Assembly: GCF_004005905.1 (NCBI RefSeq)
Contig: NZ_SACO01000005.1
Location: forward strand, 124,001 to 188,000
Length of the DNA stretch: 64,000 nucleotides
Source of the DNA: Novosphingobium umbonatum
Lineage (GTDB): Bacteria > Pseudomonadota > Alphaproteobacteria > Sphingomonadales > Sphingomonadaceae
Reading direction: 5' to 3'
The notes under the pieces are model-generated. The model did no database searches. It saw only the letters and a list, made by a program, of their open reading frames with translations, and had not been told where the DNA came from. Position numbers and translations under genes: made by a program. Below, one piece after another: positions 37,637 to 48,055 of the stretch (its first letter is position 1; each line of letters starts with the position of its first letter).

Positions 37637-40117
37637 CTATCCCAGCACGCTGGAGCGTTCGGGCGCGGTGCGTTCAAATTGCAGGAAGTAGCGGGCCGAG
37701 AGCGAATCCGACAAAGACAGCAACCGCGCCTCCATCCGGTTCAGCAAGTCGCCATCCACCTCCTGCACCGTCATGCTGGCCAAAGGCGCGGCCAGAGCGC
37801 GGGCCTCGCGCAGGGGCGCTTCGGGCAGGGCATCCTCGCCCAAGGCGGGCAAAGCGGCCACCGCGCGTTCGATCGCTAAAGTCTGATAGGCAAGGCTGCG
37901 CGGATTATCCGGGTCGAGCAGCAGCAGATCATAGACCGGATCGCGCAAAGGCGCCGCCAGATAGCGCGAGCGATAGGTGATCTGGCTGTCAAACAGGTCG
38001 AGCAACAGGCTCAGCCGGTCCGCTTCCTCGCCCACATCGCCCAATTGGCGGATGATGCGGCAGATGGAAAGCGCCCGTTCGATGCGCCGCCCCAGATCGA
38101 GGAAGCACCATGCTGGCCCGCGCATCATATCCTCGGCGCCAAGGCCGGACATGGCCGAGAAACGCTCGATCAATTCGCGCACCACGCGCAGCAAGGCGCC
38201 GGGGCGGTGGGAATCGAGCGGGGGCAGGGGGCGGCTGGCAATGCGCCAGAAATCGGGCGCGAAACGGTCACGCAGCGACAGGCCCACCCGCCGCAATGTG
38301 TCGAGCAGGGCCGCCACACCGCCAGGCATATCCTTCTCGCCCAGCGCCGCACGGCAGGCTTGCGCCGCGGGCAGGGCAGCTTGGGCAGGCGTGATCGCGC
38401 CCCATTCCATCAACAGCGTTACCAAGCGGTCGCGCACGGGTTGGGAACTGACCGCGCCGCCATCCACTTCGATCCCGCTGCCCAGAATGGCGCGCAACAT
38501 GCGCACGGTCAGCTCTGCCCTTTCGCCATAGCGGCCAAACCAGAACAGATTATCCGCCGCCTGCGCCGCCAGAATGCCGCCCCCGCGCCGGATGGCGGGC
38601 GGGGCGGATAGGGTGGTCGCGCCAAAGCGGCTTTCGCGCGCGTCATCCACCACGCAGACATCGGCGGATACATCGCCTTCGCCCATCAAGGTGCTGGCCA
38701 TCTCGCCTGAAGAGGACAGGCGGGCAAAGCCACCGGGCATCACCACCCATTGCCCATCCGCCCCGCGCGCCACAAAAGCGCGCAGGGTAAAGGCGCGCGG
38801 TTCAAACGCATCGCCCACCAGCACTGGCGTGGTCGATAGCTGGATGATCTCTTGCCCGACATAATCCATCGGGCGCCGCGCCATCGCGATGAACAGGTTT
38901 TCGCGTTCCTTGGTCGACAGGCGTGCGCCGGGGGTGGGGCTTCGGCTGGCCAGACCATCGACCTTTTCCCCAAAGGCGGGTGCGATCATCAGCCGTTCCA
39001 GCCTGTCGCGCACCAGATCTCGCTCGGCATCCTGCCCGCACCACCATGTGGCCACATTGGGCAGCAAAGGCTCTTCATCCAGCAATTCGCGGAACAGGCG
39101 CGGGATGAAGGCGGCAAAGGCGGGGGCCTCCACCACTTCCACCCCCGGCGCATTGGCCAGCGCCAGATTGCCGCCCGACCAACTGTCAAACAGATCGGGC
39201 ACGCCAATGGTGGAGCGGGCATCAAAGGCCAGCGGATCGAGCGAATTGGTGTCGATCCAGCGCCATAGCGCGTCCACCCTTTTGGGACCGGCAATGGTGC
39301 GCACATAGAGCCGGTCGTCAATCACCGCCAGATCGCGGCCTTCCACCAGCGGAAAGCCCAGATAGCGCGCCAGATGGGCCTGTTCGGGATAGGACTGGTT
39401 GAACCGCCCCGGCGTCATCAGCGCGATGCGCGGGGCCTCGCGCTGGCACCCTGCGGCAAGGCCCCCGCGCAATTGGCCGAAGAATTGCGCCAGACGGCGG
39501 GCGTGAATATCGGACAGCAAAGCGCCCGTTCCGCGCGAGAGCGCAAGCCGGTTTTCTAACGCATAGCCCACGCCATTGGCCAGACGCAGCCGGTCGCTCA
39601 GCACGCGCCATTGCCCATGCGGCCCGCGTGCCAAGTCCACGGCATAGACGTGGAGGTAAGGCTCTTTCCGTTCCCGCCCGACCATGGCGCGGGTGAAATA
39701 GCGGCTGCCAGCCACGACAGCTGCGGGCAGATCGCCCTCGCGCACCAGCTTTTGCGGGCCGTAAATGTCCGCCACCAAGGCTTCGAGCAGTTCCGCCCGC
39801 TGGATCAGCCCCGCTTCCACCTTGGCCCATTCGGCAGCCCCGATCAGCAGCGGCATGGGGGTCAGCGGCCATGGGCGCTCCTCCACATCGCCGGTCATGC
39901 GGAAACTCATGCCCAGTTCGGTGATCTGGCGTGACACCAGTTCCTGAGCGGACAAGCCCGATTCCTGCGCCAGACCCAGCAGGCCACCCGCCATAGCCAC
40001 CCATTTTTCCGCCACATCGGGGCTGGCATGACGGAACAGGTCGCCCGCTTCCACGTCGACAGGATAATCCTTCAGCCGGTTTTCCGGCTGGGGCTTGGCG
40101 GGCGTTTTGGCAGACAT
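37637..40117 (-). CDS. circularly permuted ATP-grasp fused to alpha-E domain
   Basis: An 826-residue fusion. Residues 1 to about 500 are the circularly permuted ATP-grasp (DUF404/DUF407 type), with PYLHVYAVDLARGPHG, RIALMTPGRFNQSYPEQ, EGRDLAVIDDRLYVRT and LSTTPVLVGDAFEPRAFTLR visible. From about residue 525 an alpha-E (DUF403) domain begins with AADNLFWFGRYGERAELTVRMLRAI. In many bacteria these are two separate genes. The ATP-grasp part probably ligates a carboxylate to an amine. The ATG of MSAKTPAKPQ was chosen over a TTG four codons upstream. It lies 14 bases after the DUF2126 gene. Confidence 0.9.
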   Translation of the reverse strand: MSAKTPAKPQPENRLKDYPVDVEAGDLFRHASPDVAEKWVAMAGGLLGLAQESGLSAQELVSRQITELGMSFRMTGDVEERPWPLTPMPLLIGAAEWAKVEAGLIQRAELLEALVADIYGPQKLVREGDLPAAVVAGSRYFTRAMVGRERKEPYLHVYAVDLARGPHGQWRVLSDRLRLANGVGYALENRLALSRGTGALLSDIHARRLAQFFGQLRGGLAAGCQREAPRIALMTPGRFNQSYPEQAHLARYLGFPLVEGRDLAVIDDRLYVRTIAGPKRVDALWRWIDTNSLDPLAFDARSTIGVPDLFDSWSGGNLALANAPGVEVVEAPAFAAFIPRLFRELLDEEPLLPNVATWWCGQDAERDLVRDRLERLMIAPAFGEKVDGLASRSPTPGARLSTKERENLFIAMARRPMDYVGQEIIQLSTTPVLVGDAFEPRAFTLRAFVARGADGQWVVMPGGFARLSSSGEMASTLMGEGDVSADVCVVDDARESRFGATTLSAPPAIRRGGGILAAQAADNLFWFGRYGERAELTVRMLRAILGSGIEVDGGAVSSQPVRDRLVTLLMEWGAITPAQAALPAAQACRAALGEKDMPGGVAALLDTLRRVGLSLRDRFAPDFWRIASRPLPPLDSHRPGALLRVVRELIERFSAMSGLGAEDMMRGPAWCFLDLGRRIERALSICRIIRQLGDVGEEADRLSLLLDLFDSQITYRSRYLAAPLRDPVYDLLLLDPDNPRSLAYQTLAIERAVAALPALGEDALPEAPLREARALAAPLASMTVQEVDGDLLNRMEARLLSLSDSLSARYFLQFERTAPERSSVLG

Positions 40118-40131
40118 AATGTCAGCCAAAG

Positions 40132-43100
40132 TTAGTCCAGCCAGGCCGGTCGGCGCAAGTCCAGCGTGGCGGGGAATTCACCGGCATATTCGCGCGGGGG
40201 CATCGGTTGATAGCCGGGCGTATGGCCAATATCGGCAAAGCGCGCCTTGCGGCGGGCCTCGGCCTCATAGGCGTTGATGGGCACGGTATCGTAATTGCGC
40301 CCGCCCGGATGGGCCACATCATACACCGCCCCGCCCAGCGAGCGGTGGTTCCATGTGTCGTAAATGTCAAAGGTCAGCGGCGCATGGGGCGGCAGCATGG
40401 GATGCAGGCAATTGGCGGGCCACCACGCCTTGTACCGCACGCCGCCCACCCCTTCGCCCGAAACGCCCGTGGGCAGCATGGGTACGCGGCGGCCATTGCA
40501 GGTGATGATATGGCGCCCTTCGACAAGGCCGGTGGCGCGGACTTGCAACCTTTCGGTGGAGCTATCGACATAGCGCACCGTGCCGCCAATCGCTCCCGTC
40601 TCGCCCAGCACGTTCCAAGGTTCCAGCGCGTGGGAGATCTCCAGCTGAACCCCGCCGCCCTCGGTTGTGCCATGGATGGGGAAGCGGAACTGGCGCTGCG
40701 CTTCAAACCACACAGGGTCAAAATCATAGCCCGCGCCGCGCAGATCGCCCAGCACATCCATGAAGTCGGCCCAGACATGATGACCCAGCATAAACCGGTC
40801 ATGCAATTGCGTGCCCCAGCGCACCAGAGGCCCATCCTGCGGCTGACGCCAGAACCACGCGGCCAGCGCGCGGATCAGCAACTGCTGCACCAGACTCATG
40901 CGCGCTTCTGGCGGCATTTCAAAGCCACGGAATTCCACCAGACCAAGGCGGCCGGTGGGGCCATCGGGGCTGAACAATTTATCGATGCAGATTTCGGTGC
41001 GATGGGTGTTGCCCGTCACATCCACCAGCAGGTTGCGGAACAGGCGATCCACCACCCATGCCAGAGGCTGCGGCTGATCCGGCCCGGGAACCTGCGCCAG
41101 CGCGATTTCCAGCTCATACAGTCCGTCATGGCGCGCTTCGTCGATACGCGGGCTCTGGCTGGTTGGCCCGATGCACAGGCCGGAGAAGAGATAGGACAGC
41201 GAAGGGTGACGCTGCCAATAGATCACAAAGCTTTTGAGCAGATCGGGGCGGCGGATGAAGGGGCTGTCGAGCAGGCTTGGGCCCCCCAGCACAATATGGT
41301 TGCCCCCGCCCGTGCCCACGGCGCGGCCATCGACCATGAAGCGGTCGGCGGTCAGCCCTTCCTCGCGCGCGACTTCATAGAGCGTTTCGGTGATCTCCAC
41401 CGATTCCCGCCAATTTTGTGCAGGCTGGATATTCACCTCGATCACGCCCGGATCGGGGGTGATTTTCAACACCGTCAGGCGCGGGTCGGGCGGCGGGGGA
41501 TAGCCCTCGATCCGGATCGGCAGGCGCACATCCTCGGCCACCCGCTCGATCGAGGCGACCAGATCGAGGTAATCCTCCAGCTTTTCCACCGGCGGGATGA
41601 AGACACAAAGATGGTCGCCCTTGCTCTCGATCGTGACGGCCGTGCGAACGACGCCCTCGATGGCCACTTGCGGTACATAGCCGGGGTTGGACATCCCTTC
41701 GGATACGCGCTGAAAAGCACCATGGGTGCGGGTGGCCGCCTCGCGTTCGCCGGCAAGGCCGTAAAAATCGGGCAAGGGCGCGCGTTCCTCGGCGGTGTCC
41801 TGCGCGTTGATGAAAGGATAGGCCGAGGCGCTGACATAGGGCAGCGAGCCAAGCGGCAGGCGATAGCCCAGCACGCTGTCGCCCGGCACGGCATAAAGCG
41901 CCCCGCGCCGCGACCGCCACCGTTCCGATCGCCAGCGCGGCAAGGGTTGCTGCGCGCTTTGCCACCAACGCTGGATGGGCAGGACATAGCCCACCGGCTT
42001 GTTCAGCCCCCGCTGGAAGGTACGCATGAAGCGGGCGCGTTCCTCGGGATCATCCAGCTTTGGATCGTCGGGGGCTACATTGTCGGGCAATTGCGCCTCG
42101 CGCACGATCCAGTCCACCGCATCTTCATAGACCGGCTGCACAAAATCGGGGTCAACGCCCAAAGTGATCGCCAGTTCGCGCAGCAGCGCCTCGTCCGCCT
42201 TGGGTGCCACCGGAGCGGGGGGCGGCTCATCGGGCAGGCGCTCGCCCGCGATCAGGCTGTCATCGCGCCAGACCGGCACACCATCCTTGCGCCAATAGAT
42301 CGAATAGCCCCAGCGCGGCAGGCTTTCTCCCGGATACCATTTGCCCTGTCCGTGATGCAGCAGGGAACCGGGCGCGAATTTGTCACGCAAGCGGCGGATC
42401 AACCGGTCGGCATAGGCGGCCTTGGTGGGGCCAACCGCATCGCTGTTCCATTCTGGCGCTTCAAAATCGCCATCGGCAATGAAGGTGGGTTCGCCGCCCA
42501 AAGTCAGGCGCATATCCTGCGCCACAATATCGGCCTCCACCTTGTCGCCCAGCGCCAGCACCGCTTCCCAGCGGTCATCGGTGAAAGGCTTGGTGATGCG
42601 CACCGCTTCATGGATGCGGTGGACGTTCATGGCGAATTCGAAATCGACCTCTGCCGGTTCGGCAAGGCCGGAAATGGGCGCGGCGGAGCGGTAATGCGGG
42701 GTGGCGCAGAGTGGAATATGCCCTTCGCCCGCCAACATGCCGCTGGTTGCATCCATCGCGATCCAGCCTGCGCCCGGTACAAAGGCCTCGGCCCATGCGT
42801 GCAGGTCGCAAACGTCCTGGGATACGCCCTTGGGCCCTTCCACCGGCACCACATCGGGGGTGAGTTGGATCGAATAGCCCGACACGAAACGCGCGGCAAA
42901 GCCAAGGCGGCGCAGCAGATGGACCAGCAGCCATGCCGAATCGCGGCAGGAGCCAGAGCCAATCTCCAGCGTTTCCTCCGGTTCTTGCACCCCCGGTTCC
43001 ATGCGGATCACATAATTGACCGCCTCATAGACCGCGCGGTTGACGTCGACGAGGAAATCGACCGTGCGGGATTCGGTCTTTTCAAAACGCTTGAACAGTT

Positions 43101-43482
43101 TCTCGAACAAAGGTCCCTGTGGTTCGACCTCGAAATAAGCGGCCAGATCTTCCTTCAGCGCCTCATCATAGGTGAAGGGGACGGTTTCGGCGTAATCTTC
43201 GACAAAGAAGTCAAACGGGTTGATGACCACCATATCGGCCAGCAAATCGACCTCTATGCTGAAATGGTCCACCGGATCGGGAAAGACGATGCGGGCCAGC
43301 CAATTGCCATGCGGGTCTTGCTGCCAGTTGAGGAAATGGTTTTCCGGACTGATTTTCAGCGAGTAATTGGGGATTTCGGTGCGGCTATGCGGCGCTGGCC
43401 TCAGCCTTATCACTTGCGGCCCCAAACGGACCTTCTTGCTGTAACGATAGCGGGTGAGGTGGTGCAGGCCGGCTGTGATCAT
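40132..43482 (-). CDS. transglutaminase-DUF2126 fusion protein
   Basis: A 1116-residue protein. Residues 1 to about 300 are a transglutaminase-like half ([19 protein letters not shown] at the N-terminus; catalytic Cys in [12 protein letters not shown], His in DLHAWAEA, Asp in AMDATSGM). The rest is the large DUF2126 domain, opening at [21 protein letters not shown], with RVEGYPPP-like and [13 protein letters not shown] segments further on. It is the first gene of the three-gene module. The same trio is widely described as a predicted amide-bond-forming system (Iyer and colleagues, amidoligase work); no product has been assigned here. No clear ribosome site precedes the ATG. Confidence 0.9.
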   Translation of the reverse strand: MITAGLHHLTRYRYSKKVRLGPQVIRLRPAPHSRTEIPNYSLKISPENHFLNWQQDPHGNWLARIVFPDPVDHFSIEVDLLADMVVINPFDFFVEDYAETVPFTYDEALKEDLAAYFEVEPQGPLFEKLFKRFEKTESRTVDFLVDVNRAVYEAVNYVIRMEPGVQEPEETLEIGSGSCRDSAWLLVHLLRRLGFAARFVSGYSIQLTPDVVPVEGPKGVSQDVCDLHAWAEAFVPGAGWIAMDATSGMLAGEGHIPLCATPHYRSAAPISGLAEPAEVDFEFAMNVHRIHEAVRITKPFTDDRWEAVLALGDKVEADIVAQDMRLTLGGEPTFIADGDFEAPEWNSDAVGPTKAAYADRLIRRLRDKFAPGSLLHHGQGKWYPGESLPRWGYSIYWRKDGVPVWRDDSLIAGERLPDEPPPAPVAPKADEALLRELAITLGVDPDFVQPVYEDAVDWIVREAQLPDNVAPDDPKLDDPEERARFMRTFQRGLNKPVGYVLPIQRWWQSAQQPLPRWRSERWRSRRGALYAVPGDSVLGYRLPLGSLPYVSASAYPFINAQDTAEERAPLPDFYGLAGEREAATRTHGAFQRVSEGMSNPGYVPQVAIEGVVRTAVTIESKGDHLCVFIPPVEKLEDYLDLVASIERVAEDVRLPIRIEGYPPPPDPRLTVLKITPDPGVIEVNIQPAQNWRESVEITETLYEVAREEGLTADRFMVDGRAVGTGGGNHIVLGGPSLLDSPFIRRPDLLKSFVIYWQRHPSLSYLFSGLCIGPTSQSPRIDEARHDGLYELEIALAQVPGPDQPQPLAWVVDRLFRNLLVDVTGNTHRTEICIDKLFSPDGPTGRLGLVEFRGFEMPPEARMSLVQQLLIRALAAWFWRQPQDGPLVRWGTQLHDRFMLGHHVWADFMDVLGDLRGAGYDFDPVWFEAQRQFRFPIHGTTEGGGVQLEISHALEPWNVLGETGAIGGTVRYVDSSTERLQVRATGLVEGRHIITCNGRRVPMLPTGVSGEGVGGVRYKAWWPANCLHPMLPPHAPLTFDIYDTWNHRSLGGAVYDVAHPGGRNYDTVPINAYEAEARRKARFADIGHTPGYQPMPPREYAGEFPATLDLRRPAWLD

Positions 43483-43645
43483 AAAGGGGAGTGTGCGCGA
43501 AAGCCTGTTGCGCCGCAATATGAAAAGGCTTTGTACGGGCGCGCTTTACGCTAAAAAGCGAGCGTCCCGTCCGGCTAAGCCAAGTCTTGCGCAAATGCCG
43601 CGCTTGGTTCAGCAGGGCAGGGAATGTTCAAGAGGTGTTTCCCGC

Positions 43646-44773
43646 GTGTTTGAAGTCCAACCTGCCGCGCCTGCGGTTTTGACCATCGATCTGGACGCGG
43701 TGGTGGCCAATTGGCGGCGGATCGCGCGCGAGGTGGCTCCGGCCAGCGCGGCGGCGGTGGTGAAGGCCGATGCTTACGGGCTGGGCGCGGCGCAGGTGGT
43801 GCCGGTGCTGGTGGCGGCGGGTTGTCAGCATTTCTTTGTCGCGCATCAGAGTGAGGCCGAGAAGATCCGCGATTTGGTGCCTGATGATGCCTTGCTGGCG
43901 GTGCTCAACGGCCTGCATGCGGGGGGCGAGGCTGCGGCGGCGGCCATGGGCATTACGCCGGTGCTCAACTCTGTGGGACAGGCGCAGCGCTGGCAGGCGC
44001 AGGCCGAGCGGTTGGGGCGGGTCTTGCCTGCGCTGTTGCAGGTGGATACCGGCATGGCGCGGCATGGGCTGGCGCCTGATGAAGTGTTGCCTCTGGCGCA
44101 GGACGAGGCTTTCCGCCGCGCGGTGCCGCTGGTGGCGGTGATGAGCCATCTGGCCTGTTCGGACGAGCCGGACCATCAGGCCAATGCCGATCAGGCCAAG
44201 GCCTTTGCCGCCTTGGCGCAAGGCTTCCCCGATGTGCCGCGCTGTTTTGCCAATTCGGGCGGGGCTTTGCTGGGGGCGGCTTTCCATGGCGATCTGGTGC
44301 GGCCCGGCCTTGCGCTTTATGGCGCGGAACCCGCCGATGGCAGGGGCGAGCCCTTTGCCCCCGTGGTGCAATTGCAGGCCCGCGTGGTGCAGACGCGCGA
44401 GATTTCCGCCGGAACGCCGGTGGGCTATGGCCATAGCTGGCAGGCGGCCAAGCCCACCCGCCTTGCGACTTTGAGCATTGGCTATGCCGATGGTTTCCCG
44501 CGCAGCCTGTCCAACCGTGGCGCGGCATGGGCGCGGGGGCATGTGCTGCCGATTGTGGGCCGCGTGTCGATGGACGTGACGGTAGTGGATATTTCCGCGC
44601 TGCACGCAGGCGCCTTGGCGGAAGGCGATCTGGTGGAGATCATCGGCCCGCATCGCTCGATTGAAGCCGTGGCGCAGGAGGCGGGCACGATTGCCTATGA
44701 ATTGCTGACCCAATTGGGCCATCGTTATCAGCGGGTCTATAAAGGCGGATGTATCTCGGCGGTCGATAGATAG
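43646..44773 (+). CDS. alr: alanine racemase
   Basis: A 375-residue PLP-dependent racemase that makes D-alanine for peptidoglycan. The PLP lysine is in VVKADAYGLGA (Lys40) and the second catalytic tyrosine in LSIGYADGFPR. The C-terminal domain ends in GTIAYELLTQLGHRYQRVY. The start is GTG (VFEVQPAAP) with AAGAGG upstream; the reading frame is open further upstream, but that part overlaps the divergent DUF2126 gene. The product length fits the family. Confidence 0.93.
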   Translation: MFEVQPAAPAVLTIDLDAVVANWRRIAREVAPASAAAVVKADAYGLGAAQVVPVLVAAGCQHFFVAHQSEAEKIRDLVPDDALLAVLNGLHAGGEAAAAAMGITPVLNSVGQAQRWQAQAERLGRVLPALLQVDTGMARHGLAPDEVLPLAQDEAFRRAVPLVAVMSHLACSDEPDHQANADQAKAFAALAQGFPDVPRCFANSGGALLGAAFHGDLVRPGLALYGAEPADGRGEPFAPVVQLQARVVQTREISAGTPVGYGHSWQAAKPTRLATLSIGYADGFPRSLSNRGAAWARGHVLPIVGRVSMDVTVVDISALHAGALAEGDLVEIIGPHRSIEAVAQEAGTIAYELLTQLGHRYQRVYKGGCISAVDR

Positions 44774-44780
44774 GCATCGA
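44763..44780. promoter_or_regulatory. TCGAT-N8-ATCGA inverted repeat upstream of the MFS operon
   Basis: TCGAT-AGATAGGC-ATCGA, extended to 6-base arms GTCGAT/ATCGAC, covers the end of alr and lies 70 bases before the MFS start. A copy with the same spacing and a shared AGGCAT lies in the divergent promoter at 49.07 kb. It is a candidate operator for the island regulator. Confidence 0.45.
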
Positions 44781-44850
44781 CGGTTTGCCATAGCACGGAT
44801 GCGGCTGGCGGTTTAGCTAGTGGCATCAGGACCGCAACAAGCGGCCAGCT

Positions 44851-46089
44851 ATGGGAGACACAAGTTTGCGCCGCCATCATCAGCCCGGTTTCATGACCGG
44901 CCTTTCCCTGCTGATCCCCATCACCTTGTCCACCATGGCGATTGTGCTGCTGGCGCCGATTCTGCCTTCATTGTTGCAGGAATTTTCGGGCGTGGCGGGG
45001 CATGAATATTGGGTGCCGATGATCCTGACCGTGCCCGCGCTTTGCGTGGCGGTCTTCTCGCCGGTGGCGGGGATGTTGGGGGATTGGTTCGGGCGGCGCA
45101 GGTTGTTGATTGCCGCTTTGGTGGCCTATGGCGTGGTGGGCGTGGCGCCGGTGTTCCTGACCGATCTGGTGGCCATTATTATCAGTCGCGTGGGCGTGGG
45201 TGTGGCCGAGGCCTTGATCATGGTGCTGACCACCACGATGATCGGCGATTATTTCAAAGGTGCGGCGCGGGATAAATGGCTGGCGGGGCAGACGGCATTT
45301 GCCTCGATGTCGGCGCTGCTGTTTTTCAACCTTGGCGGGCAATTGGGCCGCTTTGGCTGGCGCGCGCCCTTCTGGGTCTATGGCGTGGCGCTGGTGATGC
45401 TGGGGCTGGTGCTGGCCTTTACATGGGAACCGGCGGAGGATTGCGCGGCAGATGAAGCCGAGCATGCGCCCCACCATGGTGGCTGGGCCGGTTTCCCTTG
45501 GGGCCGCATGGCGGGGATCATTGCCATCACCATCTATGGCTCGGTGCTGTTCTATACGGTACAGATACAGGCGGGGCAGGGTCTGGCCTTGCTGGGCCTG
45601 CGCGATCCGGGCGAAATCGGCTTTCTTACCTCGCTGGCCAGCATTGGGGTGCCGCTGGGCACCTTTGCCTACTCGCGGGTGGGGCGGGTGCGCGTGGCGT
45701 GGCTGCTGCTGGTGGAATTTGGCCTGTTGACGCTTGGTTTCTTGCTGATGAGTAAGGCGGGGGCGCGGCTGCCATTCCTTGGCGGCTGTTTCATCAACCA
45801 GTTTGGCGCGGGCATGTTGCTGCCCACATTGCTGGTCTGGGCGATGGACGGACTGCCTTTTGACATCCGCAGCCGTGCGGCGGGCATGTGGACGGGGGCC
45901 TTCTCGCTGGGCCAGTTCCTGTGCCCTGTGGTGGTGACTTTTTCGGGCACCTATCTGGGCGGCTTGTCGGGGGCCTTTGGCCTGCTGTCGGCGGCGGCCG
46001 GTCTGGGCGCTTTGGGGGCTTTGCTGGGGCTGATGAAGCGTGGCGGCGGGCCTGTGGCCGGTGCCGGAACGGTGGCGCTGCATGGGTGA
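44851..46089 (+). CDS. MFS transporter
   Basis: A 412-residue major facilitator with about 12 membrane segments. The loop 2-3 motif GDWFGRRRLLIAALVAYG (about 73-90) is present. It lies at the head of the catabolic island and overlaps the next gene (an SDR) by eight bases, so it probably imports the island's substrate or exports an intermediate. No strong ribosome site precedes the ATG; a second ATG 14 codons later is a possible start. Confidence 0.88.
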   Translation: MGDTSLRRHHQPGFMTGLSLLIPITLSTMAIVLLAPILPSLLQEFSGVAGHEYWVPMILTVPALCVAVFSPVAGMLGDWFGRRRLLIAALVAYGVVGVAPVFLTDLVAIIISRVGVGVAEALIMVLTTTMIGDYFKGAARDKWLAGQTAFASMSALLFFNLGGQLGRFGWRAPFWVYGVALVMLGLVLAFTWEPAEDCAADEAEHAPHHGGWAGFPWGRMAGIIAITIYGSVLFYTVQIQAGQGLALLGLRDPGEIGFLTSLASIGVPLGTFAYSRVGRVRVAWLLLVEFGLLTLGFLLMSKAGARLPFLGGCFINQFGAGMLLPTLLVWAMDGLPFDIRSRAAGMWTGAFSLGQFLCPVVVTFSGTYLGGLSGAFGLLSAAAGLGALGALLGLMKRGGGPVAGAGTVALHG

Positions 46090-46795
46090 TCGGTTGGCTG
46101 GAAAAATCGCCGTAGTGACCGGCGCGGCCCATGGCATTGGCGCGGGATGCGCGGCGGAATTCCGGCGACAGGGCGCGCGGGTGATCGGCGTCGACCTGAA
46201 AGGCGCGGATTGCGACTGCGATCTGACGGACGAGGCGGCGGTCGAACATTTGTTCGCCATGCTGGGGGCGGAATTCGGGCGGATCGATATTCTGGTCAAT
46301 GCGGCGGCCTTTGCCACTTTCGCATGGATCGAGGATATGACCTATGCCCAGTGGAAGCGCACTTTGACCGGCGAGCTGGATATTGTCTTCCTGCCCACGC
46401 GCGCGGCTTGGGGATGGCTGAAAGCCAGCGGGCGGGCGGCGATTGTCAATTTTGCCAGCGCCAATGCCGCCCATGCGCTGGAAGGATCGCCCGCCTTGGC
46501 CCATTGCGCGGGCAAGGGCGGGGTTTTGGCCATGACGCGGCAATTGGCGATGGAGGGCGCGCCCCATGGCATACGCGCCAACACGATCGCGCCCGGCTTT
46601 ATCCAGACAGAGGCAACCCGCGCCCATCTGGCCGCCGATCCCGCATTCAAGGACAAGGTGCTGGCCAAGAATATGCTGAAAATGCTGGGCGAGCCATCGG
46701 ATATTGCCCATGCCGCAACGTGGCTGGCCAGCGACGAGGCCCGCTATGTCACCGGCGCCAACATCGCGGTGGATGCTGGCGCTACGGCTTGGTGA
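46082..46795 (+). CDS. SDR-family oxidoreductase with His in place of the catalytic Tyr
   Basis: A 237-residue short-chain dehydrogenase. The NAD(P) motif TGAAHGIG (13-20), the acidic GVDLKG turn and NAAAF are present. At the active site the YxxxK motif reads HCAGK (141-145): Lys145 is kept, but His replaces Tyr, and the catalytic Ser region (FASANAAHALEGS) is two residues longer than usual. The C-terminal VTGANIAVDAGAT is normal. The gene is intact, so this may be a divergent enzyme. It is coupled to the MFS gene. Confidence 0.88.
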   Translation: MGDRLAGKIAVVTGAAHGIGAGCAAEFRRQGARVIGVDLKGADCDCDLTDEAAVEHLFAMLGAEFGRIDILVNAAAFATFAWIEDMTYAQWKRTLTGELDIVFLPTRAAWGWLKASGRAAIVNFASANAAHALEGSPALAHCAGKGGVLAMTRQLAMEGAPHGIRANTIAPGFIQTEATRAHLAADPAFKDKVLAKNMLKMLGEPSDIAHAATWLASDEARYVTGANIAVDAGATAW

Positions 46796-46796
46796 T

Positions 46797-47546
46797 TTAA
46801 GAGCCGTCGGTAATCAGCGTGCCGCCGTCGACCACCAGATTATGGCCGGTGACAAAGCCGCCCGCCGCGCTGGCCAGAAACACCGCCGCGCCCGCCACTT
46901 CCTGCGGCGTGCCTGGGCGCCGCAAAGGTGTCATCGTCATGCGCCGCGCCATGAAGGCCTCGTTGGCCAGCAAGGGCGCGGAGAGTTCGGTGGCGATGAA
47001 GCCGGGGGAGATGGCATTGGCGCGCACGCCCTTTGGCCCCCATTCCACCGCCAGATTGCGCGCCAATTGCGCCACGCCCGCCTTGGCCAGCGCATAGGCG
47101 TTGATGGCGCCATTACCGCGCAGGCCAGACAGGCTGGCGATGAAAATGCCGCAGCCCTGCCTTTGCGCCAGATGCGGCGCGGCCAGATTGGCCAGCACCA
47201 CTTGGGAACGCAGGTTGATCGCCATGACCTGCGCGTAATCGCCCATGTCGATGCTGGCAAAGGGCCCCGCCTTGCCGGTAATGCCCGCATTGCAGACCAG
47301 AATATCCAGCCCGCCCAGCGCCTCCACCGTGCCCGACACCAAAGCGGCCAGAGCATCATCATCGCGCACATCGCAGGCGATGCCCGTTTGGCCCAGTTCG
47401 GCAGCGGCTGCGGCAGTGTCGGCCTCATTCTCGCTGGAGATGACCACCTGCGCGCCCGCCGCGATCATCGCCTCGGCCATGGCGCGCCCGATGCCGCGCG
47501 TCGATCCGGTGATCAGCGCGCGGCGGCCCTGCAAAGAGAACATCAT
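46797..47546 (-). CDS. SDR-family oxidoreductase
   Basis: A 249-residue classical short-chain dehydrogenase: TGSTRGIG cofactor motif (about 14-21), CNAGI, Ser in IASLSGL and YALAK as the YxxxK motif. The C-terminus VTGHNLVVDGGTL is typical. It is the last gene of the FAH-cupin-SDR operon, overlapping the cupin gene by four bases, so it probably reduces or oxidises an alcohol in the same route. The substrate is unknown. Confidence 0.9.
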   Translation of the reverse strand: MMFSLQGRRALITGSTRGIGRAMAEAMIAAGAQVVISSENEADTAAAAAELGQTGIACDVRDDDALAALVSGTVEALGGLDILVCNAGITGKAGPFASIDMGDYAQVMAINLRSQVVLANLAAPHLAQRQGCGIFIASLSGLRGNGAINAYALAKAGVAQLARNLAVEWGPKGVRANAISPGFIATELSAPLLANEAFMARRMTMTPLRRPGTPQEVAGAAVFLASAAGGFVTGHNLVVDGGTLITDGS

Positions 47547-48055
47547 TTATGTTCAGGCCGGTCTTCGACCAGAGGCTGGCCATTATGCAGATAGGCCGGT
47601 GCCTCGATCAGGATGAAGGCGATGCGGCAAACCTTGTCGGTGGTATTGCGCCACAGATGGATTGTCCCGCGCTGCACGATGATCCCGCCCTGACGCACGG
47701 TGCGCTTGGCCCCATCGTCCAGTTCCAGCTCGATCTCGCCTTCCAGCACGATGCCGTAATCGATGCTGTTGGTGCGATGCATCGGGCTTTCCTTGCCCGG
47801 CAGCATATCAACAATGCGGATGACCGATCCGCCTTCCAGCGTCACGCCCGCTTCGCGTTCGCGGCCATCGGTTTCGTCATTATTGTCGGCGGGCACGGTG
47901 GCGGTGGTCCATACCAGCAACATGGCCGCATCGCCCGAAGGGATCAGCCTGGTGGGCGTTTCATCTTCGGATTTGAAAATGGCGCGGCCATTGGCGTCAT
48001 GGCCGGTCACCACGCGCTGGACGGGGGGGAGGCCGGAATCGGTCATCTCGCTCAT
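47543..48055 (-). CDS. cupin-domain protein
   Basis: A 170-residue single-domain cupin. The two metal motifs are visible: GKESPMHRTNSIDYGIVLEGEIELEL (motif 1, His and Glu) and VQRGTIHLWRNTT (motif 2, His). It might be an isomerase, a small dioxygenase or a decarboxylase-like accessory protein. It overlaps both neighbours by four bases (ATGA), which shows tight coupling to the FAH-family hydrolase and the SDR. Cupin genes beside FAH-fold enzymes are known from flavonoid and homogentisate-like clusters. Confidence 0.88.
   Translation of the reverse strand: MSEMTDSGLPPVQRVVTGHDANGRAIFKSEDETPTRLIPSGDAAMLLVWTTATVPADNNDETDGREREAGVTLEGGSVIRIVDMLPGKESPMHRTNSIDYGIVLEGEIELELDDGAKRTVRQGGIIVQRGTIHLWRNTTDKVCRIAFILIEAPAYLHNGQPLVEDRPEHK

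Noticed and set aside
40207..43554. A 1115-codon open frame on the plus strand
   Set aside because: It is exactly antisense to the DUF2126 gene, is rich in His, Arg, Gln and Ala without family motifs, and results from GC-rich third positions of the real gene.
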